Shown: one piece after another, positions 22,301-35,600 of the stretch
How positions within the stretch are numbered: the stretch's first letter is position 1
How the letters are laid out: each line of letters opens with the position of its first letter
From: Hemibagrus wyckioides
Lineage: Eukaryota; Chordata; Actinopteri; Siluriformes; Bagridae
Length of the DNA stretch: 64,000 bases
Direction: 5' to 3'
NCBI RefSeq assembly: GCF_019097595.1
Contig: NC_080731.1
Coordinates: 21,476,366-21,540,365, forward strand
The notes under the pieces: generated by a model
The model's database searches: none
Told to the model about the DNA's origin: nothing
The model's input: only the letters and a program-made list of their open reading frames with translations
Translations under genes and position numbers: made by a program

Positions 22301-25300
22301 GTTATGTTAATATGTTAAACATCGTTAATCCTGTGTGTGTGTTTATATCTCAGGGCAGTTCCAGTGTGCTCATGGTATGATGTGTATAGAGAAGAAGCAG
22401 TTGTGTGACGGTGTAACACAGTGCCAGGACCGATCAGATGAGGTGGACTGCTTTAACCCGGTTGAGGGCTGCATCCATCGCTGCGATAAAAAGCGCTGCC
22501 TCTCTGAACAGTTTATCTGCGACGGAGAAGCTGACTGCGACGACGGCAGCGATGAAGCTGACTGCGGTAACACACCGCTCTTGGTTCTGGTTTTAGAATG
22601 TTTCCAGTTCATCCTTTTCAGCTCCTTTTTCTCTCCGTCCAGGCAAGGGGAGCTGCAGCAGTGTAGAATTTCAGTGCCGAAGTGGTCAGTGTGTGTCCAT
22701 CAGCATGCACTGTGATGGTTCGTCAGACTGTAGAGATCACTCGGATGAGGACGGGTGCATCTCGCAGGTCACATGTGCTGACGATCAGCGACGATGCCAA
22801 GACAACCAGCAGTGTGTGCTGCAGGAGTGGCTCTGTGATGGAGAGAATGACTGCAAGGACATGTCAGATGAACAGGTAACCCTCATGTCCACCCTGAGGA
22901 ACAGAGTGTTGCACATTCACCTTCATGTTTGTCCAGTACTCACCTCCTGTCTGTGTGTAGAACTGTACAGAGTCTGCAGTGCAGTGTGGGGAGTTTCAGT
23001 GGCTGTGTGCATCTCAGACTCAGTGCGTTCCTCAGAGCTGGCGCTGTGATGGCACCAGAGACTGCAGAGACCAGAGCGATGAGGCTGGATGTGAGTCAGA
23101 ACACTCGAGTCAGTCCTCCACCCTGTTTGTCAATCAACTCAGCAATCGAGTCCAAATAGTCTGTGTATTAATATCCTATTATCTTTCATATCAGTTATTG
23201 TCATTTCAACTAAATCTGTTTGACTCTTCCTCTGAGTGGTCATGTTACCAGTTTTACAAGCTGACCAAACCCTTCACTCGTCTGAACATTAAGCCATGTT
23301 TAACTGTGTGTGTGACAGGTGAACCTGTGTCTTGCCCTCCTGATCAGTTCCAGTGTGACAGTTCAGAGTGTTTGGACCCTTCACTCCTCTGTAACGGTGC
23401 TGCTGACTGTGCAGACCAATCTGACGAGGGTGGAGACTGCAAGAGTGACGCATGTTCTGACCAATCACAGTGTGCGCAGAGCTGCTACAGCACACCCAGA
23501 GGAACAGTAAGCCTCCTGCTCCGTTTACTCCAAATCAAATTCCTTTACTCTGGACTCTTAATCTTAAAGCTGAGTGTAACTCACTATAGTTGAGTGGTGT
23601 TTAATGTCCTGTTTTACCTGTGACTGTAATTTTAATAAGTGTGTTTGTGTGTAGCGCTGCTGGTGCAGGAAAGGCTACGAGCCGGTGGCTGACAGTGCGG
23701 AGTGTGTGGATGTGGACGAGTGTGTGAAGACTCCAGATGTGTGTGATCACACCTGTGAAAACTCAGATGGCTCGTACGAGTGCTCCTGTAATCAGGGTTA
23801 CGTTCTGGACCCTGACGGACACAGCTGTAAGATTACAGGTAAAGAGGAATGTGGGTTGTAATGTGTCAGGAGTCATTTACACACCATTTGCTGTGGACAT
23901 GCACCACATGCATCACCTGGTACAGTGTCCCTGTGCATTGTGGGGGATTGCAAGCAGATGAATGTACATGAATATCTTCTGAAAAAGGAGTTAGTGGTCA
24001 GTTTGTTGAACTGCAGTCTGTTAGATTATCCCCCCCGACATCTTGCAAAGAATTGAGAAGGTAGTTTTTATGCTGATTACTGCAAGGTTTTTAGGCTTGA
24101 CTGGACAGTTACCCGTTACAAAAAAGCTACTGGACATAAGAGACTATAAAATGTTTCTCTCCCATATACAGGTTTCATGAGCTGTTTTTGTCCTGTTCTG
24201 TGGTTTCAGGTGTGGCGTACCTGTTAGCCTCAATACAGTCCGACGTCTTCCTCATCAGCCTCAGGAGCTCAACCCAGAATGTTCTCACCACTGAGAAGCA
24301 GCCTGTCCCATCTCTGGATTATGACTGGAAGGAGCAGAAAGTGTATTGGATAAATATGGACGCTGAGGCTGTGATGTGGACTACGCTGGACCAGACGAGT
24401 AGAGGAACGCTGATCCAAGGTGTGGTCCAACACCTACGATCAGCAGGACTCCTCTTTTAAACAATTAAAAAGATGTGGTACAGGATTTTTTTTTTTTTTT
24501 TTGTCCTTGTAGGAGTCAGGACAGAGTGCGTAGCAGTGGACTGGGTGGGGCGGAACCTGTACTGGACAGACAGAAGGGAAGGACAAATAAATGCTGTGGG
24601 GTTGGTTGGTTTTAGGGCGGAGCCTGTGGTCATTGTAGACGGTGTAGACGAACTGAGCTCATTGGCTCTGCTACCTCAAAAAGGGTAAAGTCTTACTATA
24701 TAATAGAAATAAGCAAATCTAGCACATGTTCTGTCTTATAGTTCTTGTGGGAAATTTTAGAGGAAGTCAGAACAGACAAGATGTTTTTCCTGTCAGTAAC
24801 ATGGTCACTGTATATCCCTGTATCAGCGTGATGTTCTGGTCAGAAATGGGCGATGAAGCTCAGATTGAGAGAGCAGGGATGGACGGCTCAAACAGGCGAG
24901 TGTTGGTGCGTCGTTCTCTGCGCTGGCCCGTGGGTTTAGCAGTAGATCTGCTTCAGAACCGGATCTACTGGACCGATGAGAAACTGCACTGTATTGGCTC
25001 AGCCACGCTGGATGGAGATGATGTTAAGGTAAATTTCAGACACCTGGAAGTGAGCTGAGCAGTTGCTAGTTTAATATCTGCCTAGCGATGAATTAGTTCT
25101 GAGATTCAAACATTTGTATCTTGAAGATCCTGCAACTGATGGAGACTCGCAGTCCATTCTCCTTAGCAGTGTTTGAAGATTTGGTTTACTGGACTGACAC
25201 AGGCAGAAGAACCATTCAGAAGGCTCAGAAGGTGACTGGAAAGCAGCAACAGGTTCTGCTCAAACGGCTCAGCCAGCCGCTTGGGCTCAAGGTAAGTACT

Positions 25301-28300
25301 TCTAAGTGACCTCATGGTGCTGTCTTGTTCCTCCACACACAAGTTCAGCTCAGATTTAAGAGGGTTTGGTTGTTTAGTTCCACCACCACACTGAAATCTC
25401 ACTGGGGTGATGTGATGTAAGCTGCCTGAGTCCTGTAACACTAGAGAAGATGGACGTTGTAAGGTGTTAACCTCATGGAAAGCTAGCTAGTGGATTTAAT
25501 TATGGAATGCTAGTGAAATGTTTGAGAGGACCAGGCAGTCTGGGAACACTGGGGAATTCCTTGTCAGAAGGTCCCTATAAAACCAGTGTATTGTGTTTAA
25601 ACAGGTGATGCATGCCCTGCTGCAGCCGAGTGCCGAGAACCCGTGTGTGTTAAAGCGCTGCTCTCACCTGTGTGTCTTGGCACCTGGACAGAGTGCAGTG
25701 TGTAAATGTCCTTCTCAACTCCTGCTGGATGATGAACAGACGTGTTCCAAACCAGGAGATGCAACCTTCCTTATGCTCATGTCCAATACTTCAATATCAC
25801 AGGTGTAAACACACACATTTCATTTTATTGAAATGTATTGTTTTTTTTTTTTAATTTACGTGAATCTGGTTGTATCTGGATTTTAGGTCTTTATGCACAG
25901 CAGGAGATCAGGGGTTGGTCTTCAGGACTGGCCACAGCATCAGAGATTTGAGCTTCCTGAAGTGAGGGCAGCTTCAGCGTTGGACCTGGTCCTGAGGGAG
26001 CAGATGCTCTACGTCCGTGACGCAGCTGCCGGTTCTTTGGGCCTGTTTAAACTGAAGGAGGCAGTAACCTGGCATGGAACGCTGTTTAAGCTGAGGAAGG
26101 GCTCGATAACAGCCATGGCTGTGGATTATATCACACTAAACGTGTTCTGGAGCTCCAGAGATCAACCTGGAGTGTGTGTGACCTCAGCAGATGGAGCACA
26201 CACTGCCCTGATTGTTGACAAGGGCATGGTGCACTCTGTCACTCTGCACCCTCCAACTGGGCGGCTGTGTTTCAGTAATTCTGAGCTGCGGGGAACAGGA
26301 ACTCGTCTGGAGTGCACCTACATGGATGGAGGGAACCACACTGTGGTTTGGGACAGAGCCATTAATCCGGTCTCTCTAAGCCTGTCAAATGATGGGACCA
26401 GGCTTTACTGGGTTGACACTAGTGAGTGTACTAGACAAGTTTGTATCAGAAAGCATGTTAAAGCAGTGTACCACCTCAGGGTTGCACTGCTGTCATGTTT
26501 TCTGCTGGACAAGAGAACATTTATCAGACATTATGTAAGCTAATTTTCTGTGTTCGTGCTGCAGGTCTAGGGCTCATCAACTCTGTTAGAACTGATGGAA
26601 CTGAACATAAAGTTCTCAGAAGTGAGGAGCCTGTGATCGCGTTCACTTTAGCCAGCAATGTCCTTGTCTGGCTCACAAAGACTGGTACCACGAGCCTTCA
26701 TGTCTATTCTGCTGATTGAACTAGAAATGTAGTAGTTTGAAGATCAGTCTGACGTTACGGTGTCTTTTCCAGATTCAACAAAGTGCTGGTTCAGTGAGGA
26801 TCATCAGACAGCGACAATGTGGTTTAAGGTGAAAGAGGAAGTGCTGGACGTCAAGGCTTTCAGCAAATCCAGACAGAACGGTGACTGAGTTCTTTATCTA
26901 TCTACACCCTGGTTTAATAGCTTTAAATATGGATCTTGTCTGAAGAGGTTTAACCTTTTTGATATAAAACATAAAGGACATCATTATGATCCAAAACTGC
27001 TGAACATACCGAAGTGCTGACGTCCCACCCTCTCCTGCTGTGTGTTTCTAGACACTAATTTGTGCTCTAGAGGAAATGGTGGCTGCAGTCAGCTCTGCTT
27101 GCCGTTTAATGGTGGGAGGACCTGCCGCTGTGGGCGGGGTTTCATCACCACTACTGAGATGAGCTGTGCCCCCGACCCACAATGCCAACAAGGCACCATG
27201 CCGTGTCTCCGTGGAGACCAGTGTGTACGTCTGGAGCAGTTCTGCGACGGCAATCCGGACTGTCCAGATGACTCGGATGAGATCTGTAAGGAAATCTCAT
27301 GTTGATTGGCTTTCACATTTTATTCAGAACTTTGCCCTAAAATATTCTGAAATTGTTGTTTAAGGTTTTAGATTCCGTTTGATAAGACCTGGATAACCTT
27401 CAGGGAAACGCAGAATACATGAATTCAGATTTCTAACAGCAGGGTTTAGTGAACTCCTGATGTCACTTCCTTTTCCTGCCTTATTCTGGGTTCCTCTTTA
27501 TGGTTTAAGGAAATGTCTAAAAATCGGTACTTGGCCTTCACAAAAGTTGAATTGTTTATTCAACTTGCCTTAATTTTTCTCACCAGCTTTTCATGACTGT
27601 TAAATGGTGCTGCTTTCCATTGTGATCCATTTTTTTCCCCTCCTTTTGGTTTTAGGTGTTCAAGATAAATCTGTGGAAGGTGTTGAACCAAAAGTACATA
27701 CCAACTCCACATCTCCACTTCCACCAGGTCCAAAAGCTTCTGATGGCCCTGTTTTAGTGAAGAACATGGACTCCAGCATTAACGTGTCTCCGAAATCCTC
27801 TCATCCGTTTGTTCCTGATGCGGTGGACAGTCCTAAATCTCCCAAGCCTGACTCGAATGACGTGAAGGTGGAAGGTGTGGACTCGGAGTCGTGTGAGGCC
27901 AGGATGTGTAGCGGGAACGGCGAGTGTGTGCTGAGGGACGGACAGATGAGCTGCGAGTGTGCACTGGGTTACGGAGGAGAGAGCTGTGAGCTTGAGGTTG
28001 GAGGGATGATGCAGGGGCCAGTTCTTTACGCCGCCGTGGGACTGGCTGTGGGGGTCATTGTCCTCGGCGTGATTGTCGGGATCGTACGGAAGAAGAAGGC
28101 TGCAAATCGGAGGTAGAGCATGCTACAGATGATGCTATTATCTGCTGAATAAGTCACTTAAGAGTTAATACATGTTCTGAGAGCGTTGCAGGAATAATGA
28201 GCAATTTAGTACTTTTATAACGATCAGATCTGTTGCTAGTCACAGCAAAGCTGGTTGTAACAAGCAGCTTATTGGTGCATTTGTGATTTCATGGTTCTTC

Positions 28301-28633
28301 CCTTTCACTGATGAATCTTTTATTTTTTTTTTTTTAAAGTTGTGTAACCTGACTTTTTACAGGACGTTAGTCACATGGTCCAATGTCCAGTGCAAATAAT
28401 TACAAATAAAGTTTAGCTTCTCCTTTATCTAATAACAAACACCATTACTCAGAACTCTCTATTACCTTTAATACTGTAAGCATTAACATGCGCGTGTGTG
28501 TGTGTGTGTGTGCAGGCAAGCAAGACCGATCGTGAGGGAGACTAGTCTGCGGGATCTGTCGAACAGAGCAGAGACTACACCCACACACCAGAACAGCAGA
28601 TCGTCAGACCCTGAGAACCCGGAGGTCCGCTAG
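19390..28633 (+). CDS. lrp13: LDL-receptor-family transmembrane receptor, Lrp13-like
   Basis: Eighteen exons fit with consistent phases and give 1,234 aa: 19390-19465, 21972-22133, 22354-22566, 22643-22875, 22961-23090, 23319-23506, 23655-23838, 24210-24419, 24513-24684, 24827-25028, 25127-25291, 25605-25802, 25887-26421, 26565-26684, 26773-26880, 27052-27285, 27656-28112, 28516-28633. Order: signal peptide (1-25), seven LDL-A repeats with CDGxxDCxDxSDE acidic clusters (about 30-312), two EGF modules including Ca-binding DVDEC (to 395), YWTD propeller (396-645; YWTD at several blades), EGF, a diverged second propeller (about 711-965), EGF plus an eighth LDL-A repeat (966-1043), Ser/Pro/Thr-rich stalk, EGF (1123-1154), membrane helix (about 1164-1187) and a 47-residue tail. 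Eight LDL-A repeats with exactly two propellers matches what I recall of teleost Lrp13, an ovarian vitellogenin-binding receptor; the name is tentative, the family is not. The tail has no NPxY endocytosis motif. The ATG opens the only upstream exon that encodes a signal peptide in the required phase. Confidence 0.8.
20130..21705. repeat. GC-rich ~22-30-bp minisatellite in intron 1 of the Lrp13-like gene
   Basis: Units share gtgtgagcgagtgtctggcg with a variable GTGTGCGT spacer. Blocks of homogeneous unit length follow one another: 28-bp units at about 20300-20750, 24-bp units at about 20820-21150, and CG-rich gcgcgcgagcgagcgtctgg units at 21180-21620. The plus strand is strongly G-rich and C-poor. 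Very long open frames on the minus strand (Thr/His/Arg/Ser-rich) are repeat artefacts. Confidence 0.95.
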
Positions 28634-28743
28634 AGATAAAGACCTCTGGAGTTCAATGCACTTCCCTGCTGATTTTAGTCTCAACTCTGATTTCCTCTCA
28701 GCCACAGGATGTGAGGTCATGTCCAGCTTCCTTTGCAGTGTGA

Positions 28744-28749
28744 AATAAA
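28744..28749 (+). terminator. Polyadenylation signal of the Lrp13-like gene
   Basis: AATAAA about 110 bp after the TAG stop at 28631-28633, in an A/T-rich context suited to a short 3' UTR. An earlier AATAAA near 28405 lies inside the last intron and would truncate the tail if used. Confidence 0.6.
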
Positions 28750-28759
28750 GTTGCTGCTG

Positions 28760-30310
28760 TTTGAGCATGGCTTTTGAAAGTTATTTGAGATGAAATTTCC
28801 TTGTGACTCCATTGAACAAAAAATAGAGTTAAGGCTAACAGTAAAGATGTGCTTGATTTTGCTGTAAACCAATAGGCAAGGTCCAAAACCCCTTTAACCA
28901 TGGTGTCCGGCTTTCTTCTGGGAGCCATCTCATCAAAATGACAGTACTGAAAAACACAGCAGGAAATGTTAGCATTTTAAAACACTGTATATCTGAACCC
29001 TAGAATAATGCGCACCATCTTCATCCACAGTAATTTCTACAACTTGGAGAATCTGTTCCATTAAGAGCCGTTAGGAAATATTAAGTTAAATACATTTTTA
29101 ATCAATGAAGTAGACAAAGTGGGCCGTGCATTTCACACCTAGGCCTTCACTGGTGTCCTTCCTGAATTAATCCACCTCTATACCATAATGACGCCACAGC
29201 AATAGATACTAATCAACCGTTAAATAACAAAGTAAAAAAGAAATTGGTCTATACAGTATTTCACACCTCACATGGAATAGTCCATTTTATTACGGTTACT
29301 TTTCTCAATAAAGACATTCTTGATGCCGTATGCAGCAAACTGCAATCTCCGGAGGACACAGCATCCGAAATGAGATGCAGAGAATATAGAAACACTGTAT
29401 AACAGTGCGCTGTGTCACAGACTCTTATAGAGAACATGAATTACATTACATATAACAAAAAAAACACATTTACAGCTGTCTCACAAGTTTCCTTTCACTA
29501 CAGAAAAAAAACCCACAGTCCACCCCGGGGATCTGGAATGAAGGCAAACTATAAATGGTTCTTCAAAAAGCTCACCAACTATGTTGAAGAATCAAAAGAA
29601 TTTTCTTGAAAAGTCTGCCTTGAAAATGCATTTGTAAGGATGTCCACGACCAAATCGATTTCTTCTCCTCTGTCAGCCATTGTGAGTTAAAATATATATA
29701 TATATGTGTGGTTTGGTTTGCTGCCTCTGACTACTCCAGTTATCCAGTCAAAGGACTGGAAATTGCTGGTGTAATCGTACGCCTGCTAGATGGCCTCAGT
29801 GACGCCAACTCCAAATCTGATTGGTTAATGGAACAGTTTCATTGCCACTTATTTTAAGCTCCGGGCGCCTGCACTATTGATTCTGAAGGCCTGAAGGCCG
29901 GGCAACACGTGATGTCATCCACTATCTGAAATATGAGTGGATAAATACTCAACATAAATATACACTACTGGAAGCAGCGCAACCAAGAGAAAAGCTATGA
30001 AATGTAGAGAATAGACTATTGGGAATAATTTAATACACATTCATGGAAAAATATATTAAATATATTAAAATGCAAGTCAGTGATTCAGATCACTGCTGTT
30101 GAGGCCAGCAGAGAAGGACTTACTGGACCTGACGGCCCACCCCTGTCATAAGCAGACCATGGACACAAACTATACAGACGTTTAACTATAATCACAAAAC
30201 AAAACGAAAACTTAACAATGAATAAACGAACAGCGGGGAAGAGAAAAAGATGGCCACCATTTTGTGTGGCAGTCCTTGGTAGAGGTGGCTTGTTAGCATC
30301 TGGGCTAACA
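28760..30310. other. Intergenic, no gene recognised
   Basis: AT-rich sequence between the convergent Lrp13-like and rchy1 genes. Only short non-descript ORFs and a small TA run (29690-29706) are visible. Confidence 0.4.
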
Positions 30311-30314
30311 CAGT

Positions 30315-30560
30315 AGACTATCCATCCATTGTCTATACCCGCTTTTTTCCTATTTCTTATCTGCTGGAGCCTATCCCAGCACACATTGGGTGAAAGGCAG
30401 GGGTACACCTGGACAGGTCACCCGTCCACCATAGGGCCACATATAGACAGACAACCACACACACACTCACACACACTCCTGTGGGCAATTTAGAATTACC
30501 AATCAACCTAATGTACATGTTTTTGGACTGTGGGAGGAAACCAGAGTAAGCTAATCAGGT
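30315..30560. repeat. Dispersed vertebrate/fish repeat (SINE- or LINE-tail-like)
   Basis: The text tccatccattgtctataccc, ctggagcctatcccagcaca and tttttggactgtgggaggaa follows the order of a very common fish dispersed repeat. It is non-coding. The family cannot be fixed without a repeat library. Confidence 0.65.
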
Positions 30561-30923
30561 TCTAATGCAAGTTTCCACTCACTCTAGAACTCAATAATGG
30601 GGAATTAAAATGAAAACAATATCTGCTTTATTTACATTGAATAATTTACAGACTGTGTGAAACAGCATGAATTCCTGTGGTTTTTTTTATTACTATTAAT
30701 ATTTATCCATACATGTCTTCATCTGTATTCACAAATGACATCAGACCTATAAGCTGAAAATAATCACACAAAGACAGGAAATATGGTGCGATGGCCAGCT
30801 TCTTAAACATTCTCAATTCAAGATCTTCCAAAAAGGACTGGGTTATGTTTAAAATGAAAAGGTTTAGGATGAAACACAGGTTCATGATGTACTTCAGGTA
30901 CAGGCTGTTACTGAGCTATCGTC

Positions 30924-30929
30924 TTTATT
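30924..30929 (-). terminator. Candidate rchy1 polyadenylation signal
   Basis: AATAAA on the minus strand about 440 bp past the rchy1 stop. Other minus-strand A/T-rich candidates exist further on (around 30630), so the choice is uncertain. Confidence 0.35.
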
Positions 30930-31368
30930 TTGGGTCATGTCTGTCACTGAACTCACTGGAGATGAGTTTAGCTTTATCACAATGACTATACAGTTAGCTT
31001 AGGTTTCTGTTGTTTTTATGTTAGCTCATGCAGGAGATGTCTGAATCCTCCTCATGAATCATTTCCACAGCAGTTATACTGTATATCCAGCACACGCTGT
31101 AAATATTATTACTCAGCTCTACACCACATGCTCAGGATGACTGAACTGCTTTCACTCCAGATGTTCTGCACAAGGTAGGAGAGGGAGAGACAGACAGGCA
31201 GAGAGAGAGAGGAGATGGAAATAAACTCCGGCTGAACAGGACAACGTTTCAGATAACGATGAAGCCGGTTGTTAGTCAAATCGAGGAGGAAGGAAGAAGG
31301 GAACAGGAGATGATAAGCTGGATGAAAAGAGTGATGCATTTCAGTCTCAGTTTGATGATGATGATGAT

Positions 31369-31465
31369 TCAGTCCTGTGAGGTGTTATAGGAGCCACAGC
31401 CGCTGCACTTCATCCCCAAGACGTGGAAGTCTACAGTACACCGATGCTGACAGTCATTACACAGG

Positions 31466-31496
<31 letters not shown>

Positions 31497-32009
31497 AAGG
31501 GAGTGAAGGTCACTAAAGTGAACAGGTGATACGGTCTGATAGTTTGTGTAAAGACTCTAAAAAAAATCTAAACACATTTATAATCATCTTGTCCATCTTT
31601 CACCATGATCAGAGACATAAGACAGAATCCTCCTCTTCTTAAAGACGCTAATGATGTGTAAAAAGCACTTTTCTGCAGGCTCACAAGTTTGAGGGCGGTG
31701 GATTGAAGTGCCAGTGAGTCTGGATCACATCACAATGAAGACACATGCTGCCTCTTGTCACGGTTTGATCAATAAATGTTTAAAGCATTTTCAGGTTTCA
31801 CTCACACTGATGGAGCAACAGGCTAAAAAACAGGCTAACACGCTAACGAGCTGCTAAACCTGCACCATTAACCATGAGCGAATACCTTTACTTTCCGGTT
31901 CTTGAACTCTGGTGGCATAGGGGACTGAGCGATCTCTATATCCCGCTCCTCCCAGTACTCCTCCATATTTAACGCCGAGTGCATGCAAAGAGGACACCGA
32001 TAGGCACTG

Positions 32010-32044
<35 letters not shown>

Positions 32045-32434
32045 ACGGTTTTCATCTGGTAACAGTATTATGATATATTACTGCAGTATAAACCAGTAAC
32101 ACAATCACACTGGACTCACCCGTTTTTGCACATCAGCTCAAAGCATGTCCTACAAACACACACACACACACACACACACACGCTCATGTAGAAGTGTACA
32201 ATCACACAGGTGTTAGATAAAAACTAAATGCAAAATATGTTCTTTACAAAAATCACCATAAACAAGCATGTATGTATGTGTGTGAGAGAGAGAGAGAGAG
32301 AGGGGGGGAAAGGGAAGGAGGGAGAGGGAGAGAGAGAAACTGAAACTTGTTCAGTGTGAGAGAATTATGGGTAAAGATGAGTGATAAAGCAGAAAGTGTG
32401 TGTGTGCGTGCGTGTAAGAAGGGTGAGAGAGGGA

Positions 32435-32473
<39 letters not shown>

Positions 32474-32560
32474 AGGGGGGGAGGGAGAGAGAGAGAGAGA
32501 GAAACTGAAACTTGTTCAGTGTAAGAGAACTATGGGTAAAGATGAGTAATAAAGCAGAAA

Positions 32561-32603
<43 letters not shown>

Positions 32604-35600
32604 AGGGAGGGAAGGAGGGAGGGAGAAAGAGGGAGGAGGGAAGGAGAGAGAGAGAGAGAGAGAGTCACTTTACATGACTCAGAGATCAAAGTCATGCTAT
32701 ACACAGATGACCTGGTCCTGCTGTCCCCCAGTGTTCAGGGTCTACAGCAGAACCTGGACCTGCTGCAGCAGTACTGTCAGACCTGGGCCCTGACCATCAA
32801 ACTCAAAAAGACCAAAACTATTATCTTTCAGAAAAGATCCAGATGTCACGGAAACACAACACAGTTCACCATAGGAACACACAAAATAGAAAACTGTAAA
32901 GAGTACAGCTACTTAGGAAACGGAGTTCCACAGGAAGTTCCAGCAGTGAATGAGCTGACCGAGATCGCATGCAGGGCGTTCTACACCATCAAAAAACAAA
33001 TTCAGATCCACATCCCAATTCCAATACAATCCAATTCAATCCGGATCAAATTATTCTAATATCACAATGCTAACAGTGTTAATCGTGCTAGCAGTGCTAT
33101 AGGCAGCACACACGTGGAGCATGCTGGAGAGGAAAACACGTTCATCATCTCGGAGCACAACGTGAGAAAGGCATTCAGGAGAGTGAACACCAGGAAGGCA
33201 GCAGGACCAGATGGCATCACAGGTCGGGTCCTGAAGGCCTGTGCTGACCAGCTTGCTCCTGTGTACACAGATCTTCAACCTCTCCCTGGATCAGTCTATA
33301 ATCCCGACGTGCTTCAAACGGTCCACCATTGTTCTGGTCCCCAAGAAACCCCAGCCCGCCTGCCTGAACGACTACCGTCCAGTGGCCCTGACCTCAGTAG
33401 TGATGAAGTGCTTCGAAAGACTCATCAGAGACTTCATCACTTCTTCCCTACCTGACACCCTGGACCCGCTACAGTTCACGTACCGTCCCAACCGATCTAC
33501 TGAGGACGCCATCGCACACCTCCATCATGCAGCCCTGAGCCATCTGGACAGCAGAAGGGGGAATTATGTCAAAATGCTGTTTGTTGACTACAGTTCAGCG
33601 TTTAACACCATAATTCCCTCCATACTCACCACTAAGTTGGAGATCCTGGGCCATCCTTAGCCTATCCCTGTGTCAGTGGATCTCCAACTTCCTGCGAGAC
33701 AGACCTCAGGAGGTACGGTTGGGCAACCATGTCTCACCCTCACTCACCCTCAGCACTGGAGCCCCCCAGGGTTGTGTTCTGAGCCCCCTGCTGTACTCTC
33801 TGTATACCTACGACTGTGTGGCCACTTCCAGCTCCACCAACATCGTGAAGTTTGTGGACGATACTGTGGTGGTGGGCCTGATCTCCAATAACGACGAGAC
33901 GGCCTATCTAGAGGAGGTTAAAAACCTGGAGACATGGTGCCAGGTCAACAATCTCCTCCTGAACGTCAGCAAGACTAAGGAGCTGATAGTGGACTTCAGC
34001 ACCAAGCAGGAGAGGAATTACCAGCCCCTCACCATCAACGGGTCCCCAGTGGAGAGAGTGGACAGTTTCCAGTACCTAGGTGTTTACATCACGCAGGACC
34101 TGACATGGTCCTGTCACGTTAATACCCTGGTGAAGAAGGCCTGACAGCATCTTTATCATCTCAGACACCTGAAGGACTTTAAACTGCCCTCAAAAGTGCT
34201 AAAGACATTCTACACCTGCACCATTGAGAGCATCCTGATGGGAAGTATCACAGCTTGGTTTGGAAACAGCACCAAGCAGGACAGGTAAACTCTCCAGAGG
34301 GTGGTGCGATCAGCCGAGCGTACCATCCACACCGAGCTTCCTGACCTGGACACAATATACAGCAAGCGGGGCTGGACCAAGGCCAGGAAGATAATGAAGG
34401 ACCTCAGTCATCCCAACAATGGACTCTTCTCACTATTGCGGTCAGGGAAACGTTTCCGTTCCTTGAAGGCAAACACAGAGAGAATGAGGAGGAGCTTCTT
34501 CCCGCAGGCCATTCGGGCCCTCAACCAGAACACCTAGTACCAGGACTTTCTAGACTTACCCCACACATGAACATTACATTCTACCTCAGCTGATTGTTGC
34601 ACACACAAATTGCACTGCTTGTATACTCTGCACTACTCTGCACACACAATAACCACACCCACTGCACATCTGTGTGTGCGTACTGCACCGACACTTTACA
34701 TACCGCGTTACTGATTGTCATTACAATTATATACACACACACACATATATTTGTATATGTATGTCCAATACACAATCGGCTTTACATAACTATTGGTGTT
34801 TTTCATAATTTATCATGTCTTTAATCTCTACTAAGATAGTTTTTATTCTTCCTATTTTTCCATATATATTTTTATTACCTATATCCCTATACTTTTCTTG
34901 TTCACACACTTTACTTTATATTCTTCTTAAAATGTAGGACAGTCGTAATAAACATTTCACTACATATCGTACCATATATGATTTTGTATGTGACAAATAA
35001 AATTTGAATTTGAAATCAATAATTCAACCTATTCTGCTGTATGGGAGTGAGGGGCCACTGACACACCAAAACTTTACACAATGGGATAAACACCCAGCTG
35101 AAATCATCCACACACAATTCTGTAAATCCATTCTACAAATCCACAGGAACACCACAAATACCGGCTGCCGAGACGAATCAGGCCGATTCCCACGGCTGCT
35201 CCAAATTCAGAAAAGATCCATCAAATATCATCTCCACCTAAAACACAGTGACCCCCAGAGCTCTCACTACAAACACAGTGACCCTCAGAGCTCTCACTAC
35301 AAACACAGTGACCCCCAGAGCTCTCACTACAGTGACCCCCAGAGCTCTCACTACAAACACAGTGACCCCCAGAGCTCTCACTACAGTGACCCTCAGAGCT
35401 CTCACTACAAACACAGTGACCCCCAGAGCTCTCACTACAAACACAGTGACCCTCAGAGCTCTCTCTACAAACACAGTGACCCTCAGAGCTCTCTCTACAA
35501 ACACAGTGACCCTCAGAGCTCTCACTACAAACACAGTGACCCTCAGAGCTCTCACTACAAACACAGTGACCCCCAGAGCTCTCACTACAAACACAGTGAC

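Noticed and set aside
27604..28116. Stop codon TAG at 28114-28116 as the end of the LDL-receptor-like protein
   Set aside because: A consensus donor (cggag before gtagag) at 28112 joins in phase to 28516-28633, which encodes a plausible charged tail followed by a polyadenylation signal. Use of the earlier stop as an intron-retained isoform remains possible.
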